From Pseudomonadota bacterium (lineage in GTDB: Bacteria > Pseudomonadota > Alphaproteobacteria > Rhizobiales > Rhizobiaceae): 5,292 nt of DNA. Below the pieces are notes generated by a model. That model saw only the letters and a program-made list of their open reading frames with translations, did not search any database and had not been told where the DNA came from. The DNA lies in contig JAEYXI010000389.1 of the NCBI GenBank assembly GCA_023428515.1, positions 1 to 5,292 on the forward strand, in the 5' to 3' direction. The position numbers and the translations under genes were made by a program. Of this stretch, positions 1 through 5,172 are shown piece after piece. Within the stretch, counting starts at the first letter, position 1; each line of letters starts with the position of its first letter.

Positions 1-129
1 GTCCCATACGGATCGATTGAGCGGCCGGCGGGCAGACCCGTCACACGACGGCAGCGGGTACTGAATCGATGCGCAGCCGGAGACCATCAGGCCCAGCGCG
101 AGGATGAATAAGACGGTCGGCTTTCTCAT
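1..129 (-). CDS. virB7: VirB7-like T4SS outer-membrane lipoprotein, N-terminal part (cut by window edge)
   Basis: An ATG at 129-127 opens a frame of 43 codons that is still open at position 1. Residues 1-18 form a lipoprotein signal peptide: basic MRK start, hydrophobic core, then lipobox V16-S17-G18 before Cys19. After a short linker comes C29-D30-G31 followed by RRPLN at 34-38. A CDG..RRP(I/L)N stretch is what I recall from small VirB7-type lipoproteins of conjugative T4SSs; that assignment is by memory of the family. VirB7 is an outer-membrane-anchored partner of VirB9 in the core complex, and the second Cys (29) could serve in a disulfide. Position directly after virB6 fits. There is no strong Shine-Dalgarno, and the start codon lies inside one arm of an inverted repeat (see 61-137). 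The C-terminus is outside the window, so total length is unknown. Confidence 0.75.
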   Translation of the reverse strand, partial: MRKPTVLFILALGLMVSGCASIQYPLPSCDGSARRPLNRSVWD

Positions 130-137
130 CGATTCAG
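61..137 (-). repeat. Perfect 11-bp inverted repeat enclosing the virB7 start codon
   Basis: CTGAATCGATG at 61-71 is the exact reverse complement of CATCGATTCAG at 127-137, separated by 55 bases. On the minus-strand transcript, one arm covers -8 to +3 of the VirB7-like gene (including its AUG) and the other covers +59 to +69, within codons for A-S-I-Q just after the lipobox Cys. Pairing would hide the start codon. A further ATCGAT lies at 12-17. That this forms in RNA and regulates translation is inference. Confidence 0.5.
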
Positions 138-172
138 GTCCAATTCTCAGACGCAGAGCGTAGGGGTGGCGT

Positions 173-188
173 CCGGCCTCGCGGCCGG
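173..188 (-). other. GC-only 6-bp hairpin with GNRA-type tetraloop in the virB6-virB7 gap
   Basis: On the minus strand the bases read CCGGCC-GCGA-GGCCGG, a perfect all-G/C stem closed by a GCGA loop, which fits the stable GNRA class. It lies about 30 bases after the virB6 stop and about 45 bases before the next start, in an 87-base gap that holds no other gene. No U-tract follows it in the direction of transcription, so it is not a typical intrinsic terminator. An mRNA-stability or processing element is possible but unproven. Confidence 0.4.
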
Positions 189-216
189 CTCGAATTTCGT
201 TTTATTTGTCAGGGCG

Positions 217-1131
217 TTACTGCTTGCCCTTCGAGCCGCCGCGCATCTTCCCGGCCAAATAACGCGCGCTTTGCGCGACCGAACTTCCCCGGGCGTCGTT
301 CCTCGCCAATGTGCCGTAGGCCAAGGACATTCCGCCCCCGGCGAGCGAGGCCGCTAGCTGGGGCAACTGGTACAGAATGTAGCCGGCGGCCACGAAGGTC
401 GCGCCGAGCGACAGAGGGATCATCAGCACGTCGGTAAAGCTTCCGGCCGAGCTAACTTGCGAGTCGAGGATATCGACGAGCAGCGATCCGAGGGCCAACA
501 CCAACACCTGCAGCACAACATAATTGATGACCTGAGCGAACCACGCCTCTGTCATCCGCCGGGTCGCGTCGAATAGCGCGCAAGCGATGAAGACCGGCCC
601 GAGAGCAAGAACGAGCGTTAGGGCGATCTTCGCGTACAGCGTCACCACGAATGACACCGCGAGCGTGATCAGTGCGATGATGATCAAAGCGAGGGCCGCC
701 ATCCCGTACGTGACGATCGTATAGTCCCAGCCCGCCGCTGCCATGATCTTCGTGGCGGTCAACTGGATCTGCGTCATGAGGCCATCGAGGCTCGATCCAC
801 TGATGGCACTTCCCGTCGCGAGAGCCGATGAAATCTCGTTGGGCAGGTTCTCAAAGAAAATGTCCGTAACGTACTGCTGGTACGTCCCACTTTCCTTGAT
901 AAGGGCGATGATGAATCCGAGCTTGATCACCCGTAGGGCAATTTCCCGGATTGGCGTGTCAATCTTGCCCAGCATCATCAGGATGCCGGTGATGATCACA
1001 TAGAGCGTAACCGCCAGAGACAGGGGGCCGGCGATCGCGGAGGCAATGTTAGCCGACCCCGAAGAGATGAAGCTCTCCAGAGGCGCCGTAAAGCTATCCT
1101 CGATGCTCGCGAAAGTCGTGTACCCAGCCAT
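217..1131 (-). CDS. virB6: VirB6/TrbL-type polytopic inner-membrane T4SS protein
   Basis: This 304-residue protein starts at an ATG and ends in TAA. Hydrophobic segments lie near 31-54, 64-78, 140-164, 168-187, 200-221 and 235-254. The long polar stretch 79-135 between the second and third should be a periplasmic loop, as in VirB6 proteins. Family-like marks are the paired helices ending in ALGP (176-179), F187-D-A-T-R followed by Trp197 (a conserved Trp is known here in VirB6), and Q255-L-P-Q-L-A-A-S-L-A-G-G after the last helix. The cytoplasmic tail is short and basic (KMRGGSKGKQ). VirB6 builds the base of the translocation channel and is needed for DNA passage and pilus formation. Length is usual for the family. 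It sits 45 bases after eexN with only a G-rich, weak ribosome site (GGGGACGGGG). VirB6/TraG-class proteins are plausible partners of exclusion proteins, so adjacency to eexN is suggestive. Confidence 0.93.
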   Translation of the reverse strand: MAGYTTFASIEDSFTAPLESFISSGSANIASAIAGPLSLAVTLYVIITGILMMLGKIDTPIREIALRVIKLGFIIALIKESGTYQQYVTDIFFENLPNEISSALATGSAISGSSLDGLMTQIQLTATKIMAAAGWDYTIVTYGMAALALIIIALITLAVSFVVTLYAKIALTLVLALGPVFIACALFDATRRMTEAWFAQVINYVVLQVLVLALGSLLVDILDSQVSSAGSFTDVLMIPLSLGATFVAAGYILYQLPQLAASLAGGGMSLAYGTLARNDARGSSVAQSARYLAGKMRGGSKGKQ

Positions 1132-1176
1132 GCCGGCGCCCCGTCCCCGTTTCAGCCGTGCTTCCGCACCGCAGCC

Positions 1177-1410
1177 CTACTGAAGAGCTTTCTGCATATT
1201 GTTCAGCCGGCTCTTCCACTGCGCCTGTGCTGCATTCTTGCAATTGGGCGTCTCGGAGAGCCTGCCCGGATCATTGCCGCACTCTTTGTAGATACGCGCG
1301 AGCGTTGCCGGATCATTCACAAGCTCATCTATCGTGTAGACTTTCTCCTCGTTGCCCTTGCAGGCGGCGAGGCCGAGACTGGCGACGGCGGCGATCAGCA
1401 TTTTCTTCAT
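1177..1410 (-). CDS. eexN: EexN-family entry-exclusion lipoprotein
   Basis: This small 77-residue lipoprotein has a MKK start, hydrophobic stretch 4-16 and lipobox L14-A-A before Cys17. The mature part carries a pattern I recognise from EexN proteins: Y25-T-I-D-E-L, D33-P, then C44, D47-P, P55-N-C57 and N59-A-A; the two cysteines could form a disulfide. EexN acts in a cell that already carries the element and blocks entry from donors with the same transfer system. The ATG overlaps the virB5 stop as ATGA, and AAGG lies 7 bases upstream of it. The gene's place between virB5 and virB6 matches eex of pKM101. Unusually, its last 13 residues (65-77, WKSRLNNMQKALQ) resemble the last 13 of VirB5 (see findings). 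Membership is inferred from pattern and context; the exclusion target is not known from the sequence. Confidence 0.85.
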   Translation of the reverse strand: MKKMLIAAVASLGLAACKGNEEKVYTIDELVNDPATLARIYKECGNDPGRLSETPNCKNAAQAQWKSRLNNMQKALQ

Positions 1411-2099
1411 TTCAAGGCCTTTTCCATATTGTCCAGCTTCTGGCGCCAGTTCTCACGCGCCCGCTGATCTTCTACCTTGGATTGCGCGTCCTGCACCATC
1501 TTAAGCGCTTCCATCCGCAGCATATCGATCTGCAGCAGCGCGCTTTCGCTCTGGATGCGCGCTGACAGGGCAGTAACCTCCTTCTGGTCCGAGGACTTCG
1601 AAATCTGCTTACGCAGATCTTCCAGGCCATCCACGCGCTTCGACGCGGCCTCGTACATCTGTTCGCCAAGCGAGAGCTCACCGGCATTGCGCTTCTGCGA
1701 TTTCGCCAGTTCTTGTGCGTAGAAGTCGTTTGCACTCGTCTGGTAGCTCGAATTACCCTCCAGATGTCGCTGTGCTGCCGAGCCGAACGCACCCGAGCCG
1801 TTGCCTTGCAACAGCCCCTCCACATCTGAGAAATTCCCAGGAAGCGCGTTGCGGATCTCCGGATCGTTCAGCAGCCCGGCGATGTTGCTCATATTCGTCA
1901 CGCCGTTCATCGAATCGTACAGGGCCTGTCCCTGCGCCAGTTGCTCCTTGAGCGTGTCGAGTTGGCTTTTCAGCTGGGCGATCTGCTCGACCTGCTTGGC
2001 GATCGCGGTCGTGTCCAAGACCGGAATGCCCTGCGCGCTCGCCGCAAGGGAGCCCGACAGGAAGGTGGTGACGATGAAGACAAGGCGCAGCCGAGACAT
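1407..2099 (-). CDS. virB5: VirB5-type minor pilin / pilus-tip protein
   Basis: With the start at 2099 the protein has 230 residues. Residues 1-22 are a Sec signal peptide (basic SRLR, hydrophobic core 6-19, A20-S-A22 before QGIPVLD), giving a periplasmic mature protein; IPV(Y/L)D after the cleavage site is typical of VirB5. The rest is rich in Ala, Gln, Leu and Lys with long helical, coiled-coil-like stretches near 30-60 and 150-230 around a Gly/Ser/Asn-rich middle (about 95-125), in keeping with the VirB5/TraC helical bundle plus small globular domain. VirB5 caps the T-pilus and helps contact recipients. The ATG at 2099 has AGGAG at 2111-2107, 7 bases upstream. An in-frame TTG at 2117 overlaps the virB4 stop and would add six residues ahead of the signal peptide, with poorer initiation signals, so I reject it. 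The stop overlaps the eexN start. Confidence 0.9.
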   Translation of the reverse strand: MSRLRLVFIVTTFLSGSLAASAQGIPVLDTTAIAKQVEQIAQLKSQLDTLKEQLAQGQALYDSMNGVTNMSNIAGLLNDPEIRNALPGNFSDVEGLLQGNGSGAFGSAAQRHLEGNSSYQTSANDFYAQELAKSQKRNAGELSLGEQMYEAASKRVDGLEDLRKQISKSSDQKEVTALSARIQSESALLQIDMLRMEALKMVQDAQSKVEDQRARENWRQKLDNMEKALK

Positions 2100-2106
2100 G
2101 CCAGGA

Positions 2107-2111
2107 CTCCT
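2107..2111 (-). promoter_or_regulatory. Shine-Dalgarno that sets the virB5 start
   Basis: AGGAG lies 7 bases before the ATG at 2099-2097 and just after the virB4 stop (2116-2114). It supports initiation at 2099 rather than at the TTG at 2117, which lies upstream of this site. Confidence 0.75.
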
Positions 2112-2113
2112 GA

Positions 2114-4471
2114 TCAAGCGCCGCGACGACGGCTGTAGAAGAGCGGAAGCCAGCGGGCCGGATCGTCGCCCACTTCCTTGCGGATCTGTTCGAGGTCCTC
2201 GACGCCGGCGGTCGTGCCGGAGAGGATCGACATTTCATCGTCGAAGCCCGCGAGGTTCAGTTCGGCCACGACGCTCCCATGGCCCTGCTTCACGATGAAG
2301 CGCCGCGAGGCCTTCTGGAGGTCGCGCGAGATCAGCTCGTATTCCCGTTCGGTAAGCCGGAACCCGCCGACATAATCGGCGCGCTGCCCCTTCTCGTTCG
2401 GCAGGAATATCTGCGTGCCGCATTGCTCGATCACGGTATGGGCGATCGGGCTCGATATCGCGTCGCGAGGGCTTTGCGTGGCGAACACCATGAGACCGTT
2501 CTGCTTGCGAATGGTCTTGAGCTTGTTCTGCACGAAGTCCCGGAAGCCCTCATCCGCGAGCGCCTTCCAGAACTCGTCGATCACAACGACGATCCGCCGG
2601 CCGTCGATCATCTGTTCGACCCGATGGAACAGGTAGAACATCAGCGGCATGCGGATTTCCTCATTGTCGAGGAAGTCCGTCATGTCATAGCCGAGGAATT
2701 GCGCGCCTTCGCCGATGGCGTCGCCCTCATTGTCGAACACCCATCCCAGCGCGCCGCCGGAGGCCCAGCGGCGCAGGCGCGAGGCCACGCCCTCCGGGTC
2801 CGTGGTGTCGAGAAACTGGATCAGCGCCCCGATGGAGCGGTCCCGCCGATCAAGCTGGCCCAGCGCCGTAATGGCCTGCTCGATGGCGCGCTGCTCATTC
2901 GTGGTGATCGGCCGGCCGCCACGCACCAGGCGCTCGATCCAGCGCGACAGGAACACCTTGTTCGCCTCGGTCAGCTCCAGCCCCTTGAGCGGCGAGAAAC
3001 CGGTTGGGCGACCATTCTGCAGCGGCAGATAGGTCCCGCCCATCGCGCGCACGAACAGGTCCGAGCCTCGATCCTTGTCGAACAGCACGACCTCCGGCGC
3101 ATGCTTGGTAATCTGGGTCAGCAGGAAGTTCATCAGGGCGGTCTTGCCCGACCCGGACGGGCCGCAGATGAACGTCGAACCCAGCTGCTCGTAGTGGAAG
3201 TTGAAATAGAACGGCGCGCCCGATGCCGTCTTCAGCATGGCGACCGCCGGACCCCAATAGTTCCCTTCCGCCTGCCCTATAGGATAGGAGTGCAGCGGGC
3301 ACAGCGCCGCGAAGTTCCGGGACGAAATCGCCCCCGAGCGCGGGCGCATCGAGAAGTTGCCCGGCAGCTGCCCCCAGAATACCGCCTCCAGAGCGATATC
3401 CTCGCGGGCCACGACGGCGCCGCCATTCGCCAGTTTCGCCCGCGCTTTCGACAGATGTTCCCCGAGCGTTTTCACATCGCTCGCGAAGACCATCAGCGAC
3501 AGATGATGCTCCCCCATGACGATGTGATTGGCCTGCACGTCATCGGCCGCGTCGACCAGGTCGTCGATCTGCGAGACGGCCTTGTCCCCGCCCGCCGTCA
3601 TCATGTTCTGCTTGCGTGTGAACAGCGCCAGCGCGTCGCCCTTCGACCGAAAGGCGAAGGACTGCGTGAGAATGAACTCGCACTGGAGGGCGAGGAGCCC
3701 ATCCAGCATGCCGGGCCGGGTGCGCGAAGGGTATTCCTTGAGCGACAGCGCGCCGGCGACGCGATCTCCGGCCTCATGCCGGATCTGCGCCGTTTCCCGG
3801 CCGAAGATGACCCGATCGGTATAGATCGCCGAATAGATAGGTCCCATCGTCAGCGGGACCCGCTCACGCCGGCCTCCGACCAGCTGGTGCAGCACCTCGG
3901 ACGGCTCGGACCACATCAGCCCGTCCGCCTCATAGAGGCCCAGCAGCCGGGGACGAAAGTCGGCGAGCAACCCCATCATCGTCTGGCGCGCATCCGTCAG
4001 ATGCTTCAGCGCCTCGGGATTGGCCTCGATGCCGCCCTTCCGGGCGCGCCGTGCGAGACCCGCCATCTTGGCGAGCGACGACGGATCGCTCGTCCAGACA
4101 AGCGAAATGAACAGGTCGTTCCGGTACAGTTCCTGCCCGACCATGCGCGCGCGATAGCGCTCGTCGAGGCCGGCCGCGAACGCCTCACCGAAGTTCCCGG
4201 ACGGATAGGTTGTCTCCCGGCGGCGAACCACATGGCTCCATACCGCCAGCCGATCATCCGAGATGTTGCGCAGCATGGTGTCGAGCCCACGATAGCGCGC
4301 ATTGATGATGTCGACGCCGGCGGTCTCGAAAGAGATCCCCTCCACGGCGATCATGGTCATCAGTGCGCCGCCGGCGAGCGCGATGATATGCTCGTCGACG
4401 TGTCGCACATGCGGGATGCGGCTCTCGGGTTCGATCTCCCGTGCCCGGAGCGCGGCGTTGTCAGAGGCCAT
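2114..4471 (-). CDS. virB4: VirB4-family T4SS ATPase
   Basis: This 785-residue protein matches the usual VirB4 length of about 790. The N-terminal half (to about 400) is the membrane- and VirB3-associated region; WGQLPGNF at 366-373 and RPRSGAISSRNFA at 376-388 are typical of the family just before the ATPase domain. The C-terminal RecA-like domain has Walker A GPSGSGKT (437-444), FDKDRG (464-469), Walker B VVVIDEFW (628-635), and the later motifs FATQSPRDA (663-671) and CGTQIFLPN (684-692). All catalytic residues (K443, T444, D632, E633) are intact. VirB4 hydrolyses ATP at the inner membrane to extract pilin and drive substrate transfer. The ATG at 4471 lies inside the last codons of virB3 (11-base overlap), preceded only by a weak site, so translational coupling is likely. 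Its DNA looks more GC-rich than virB5-eexN-virB6. No frameshift or truncation is seen. Confidence 0.97.
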   Translation of the reverse strand: MASDNAALRAREIEPESRIPHVRHVDEHIIALAGGALMTMIAVEGISFETAGVDIINARYRGLDTMLRNISDDRLAVWSHVVRRRETTYPSGNFGEAFAAGLDERYRARMVGQELYRNDLFISLVWTSDPSSLAKMAGLARRARKGGIEANPEALKHLTDARQTMMGLLADFRPRLLGLYEADGLMWSEPSEVLHQLVGGRRERVPLTMGPIYSAIYTDRVIFGRETAQIRHEAGDRVAGALSLKEYPSRTRPGMLDGLLALQCEFILTQSFAFRSKGDALALFTRKQNMMTAGGDKAVSQIDDLVDAADDVQANHIVMGEHHLSLMVFASDVKTLGEHLSKARAKLANGGAVVAREDIALEAVFWGQLPGNFSMRPRSGAISSRNFAALCPLHSYPIGQAEGNYWGPAVAMLKTASGAPFYFNFHYEQLGSTFICGPSGSGKTALMNFLLTQITKHAPEVVLFDKDRGSDLFVRAMGGTYLPLQNGRPTGFSPLKGLELTEANKVFLSRWIERLVRGGRPITTNEQRAIEQAITALGQLDRRDRSIGALIQFLDTTDPEGVASRLRRWASGGALGWVFDNEGDAIGEGAQFLGYDMTDFLDNEEIRMPLMFYLFHRVEQMIDGRRIVVVIDEFWKALADEGFRDFVQNKLKTIRKQNGLMVFATQSPRDAISSPIAHTVIEQCGTQIFLPNEKGQRADYVGGFRLTEREYELISRDLQKASRRFIVKQGHGSVVAELNLAGFDDEMSILSGTTAGVEDLEQIRKEVGDDPARWLPLFYSRRRGA

Positions 4472-4811
4472 AGTCGCGCTCGTCGAAGTGGCGGATTGTC
4501 TGGAGCGGCGTCACGCTGGAACCTCCCCAGTAATCCTTGTTGAGGCACCGCATGGACGTGAACAGCCACGCGGCGATGAGACGGAAGCGATTGGGGTCGC
4601 GTTTCACGATTTCGCGGCAGACCATATGAAGGCTGGCCGTGATCGCGACACCGACAATGAAATTGTCGAGCAGGATGAAGCCGGTAAGCAGGCCGATGGC
4701 GGCGTTGACGGGCAACGTCTCCATCGGCGCGCCAGCAAAGACCGCCGGGCGCGTGCAGGCGAGAAACAGCATTTCCTCTTCAAGCGAGGGCTCGCCGGCG
4801 GCCTTCGACAT
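4461..4811 (-). CDS. virB3: VirB3-type T4SS inner-membrane protein
   Basis: This 116-residue protein has the order of family marks expected: T20-R-P-A-V-F near the N-terminus, A28-P-M-E, a hydrophobic region at 33-64 likely to hold one or two membrane helices, D72-P-N-R-F-R, then L90-N-K-D-Y-W-G-G-S-S (90-99) followed by T-P. The D-P..F and W-G.SS.(S/T)P stretches are characteristic of VirB3. VirB3 associates with VirB4 and is needed for pilus biogenesis. The ATG shares one base with the virB2 stop (TGATG) and the gene ends inside virB4, so the three are probably translationally coupled. The length is at the upper end of the family because of an acidic N-terminal extension (residues 1-14) and a charged tail after residue 103. 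Confidence 0.92.
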   Translation of the reverse strand: MSKAAGEPSLEEEMLFLACTRPAVFAGAPMETLPVNAAIGLLTGFILLDNFIVGVAITASLHMVCREIVKRDPNRFRLIAAWLFTSMRCLNKDYWGGSSVTPLQTIRHFDERDYGL

Positions 4812-5140
4812 CAGCCAGCTCCCAGCATCGACGCGATGGTTGCGGCCGAGAACACGATGGCGATGCCGAACACGACGAAGCCCGCCGTGCGCAGCTGGAT
4901 CACGTTGAACATCCAGCCAATGCCCACGCCCATGATCGCGAGAACCGCCAGCGCCTTACCGACGCCGCCGGTGATCATGCTGATCAGGCTTTCGAGGGCC
5001 GTCTGGATGCCCGTGGCCTGTGCGAAGGCCGGCTCGGCCCCCACCAGCGCCAGAGCAAGGCCCATCGCCAGGGCGGCGCACAGGCGCCGCGGACGCGACA
5101 CGGCTTCTTCTGCCGGCGCGCCATTCTCAAGAGTCGTCAT
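4811..5140 (-). CDS. virB2: VirB2-type major conjugative pilin precursor
   Basis: The precursor has 109 residues from the ATG at 5140. A polar N-terminal stretch (1-15) precedes R16-P-R-R19 and a hydrophobic core (20-35), then A38-F-A40 before Q41, a clear signal peptidase I site. The mature pilin would be 69 residues, near the size of known VirB2 pilins. It has two hydrophobic helices, about 60-81 and 86-106, with Q82-L-R84 between them, and a Gly-rich GGVGK lead-in; this hairpin is the VirB2/TrbC pattern, where the loop basic residue contacts lipid in the pilus lumen. GGAG at 5152-5149 lies 8 bases before this ATG. A GTG at 5161 in frame would add seven residues but has GAAGG directly against it and puts the start inside the dyad at 5159-5172, so I prefer 5140. 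The n-region is longer than usual even with this start. The stop overlaps the virB3 start. Confidence 0.92.
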   Translation of the reverse strand: MTTLENGAPAEEAVSRPRRLCAALAMGLALALVGAEPAFAQATGIQTALESLISMITGGVGKALAVLAIMGVGIGWMFNVIQLRTAGFVVFGIAIVFSAATIASMLGAG

Positions 5141-5148
5141 CGGATTAG

Positions 5149-5152
5149 CTCC
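5149..5152 (-). promoter_or_regulatory. Shine-Dalgarno that sets the virB2 start
   Basis: GGAG lies 8 bases upstream of the ATG at 5140-5138. The alternative GTG at 5161 lacks a properly spaced site, so this motif decides the start. Confidence 0.65.
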
Positions 5153-5158
5153 AGCTTG

Positions 5159-5172
5159 CACCCTTCAGGGTG
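5159..5172. promoter_or_regulatory. Dyad CACCCT-TC-AGGGTG in the virB1-virB2 gap
   Basis: Two perfect 6-base arms are separated by two bases, lying between the preceding stop codon (5175-5173) and the virB2 ribosome site (5152-5149). The 2-base centre is too small for an ordinary RNA hairpin loop, so a site for a dimeric DNA-binding protein is a more natural reading. It begins 19 bases upstream of the virB2 ATG. No convincing -35/-10 pair is visible near it, so its role as an operator is a guess. Confidence 0.35.

Noticed and set aside
173..205. The hairpin at 173-188 as an intrinsic terminator reading on the plus strand (followed by T-rich TTTCGTTTTATTT)
   Set aside because: The T-rich part starts about 8 bases after the stem rather than directly, and no plus-strand gene ends here.
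166..357. Plus-strand 63-codon frame over the virB6 end and the gap
   Set aside because: Mostly antisense to virB6, with no good ribosome site or recognisable product.
1801..2298. Plus-strand open frame of 165 codons across the virB4-virB5 junction
   Set aside because: It covers two real minus-strand genes, and its C-terminal half is an Arg/Ser/Pro-rich mirror sequence without domain features.
2279..4543. A 754-codon open frame on the plus strand opposite virB4
   Set aside because: It is antisense to an intact, motif-complete virB4; its protein is full of Arg, Gln, His and Pro as expected from a mirrored GC-rich gene, with no recognisable domain. The length reflects third-position GC bias.
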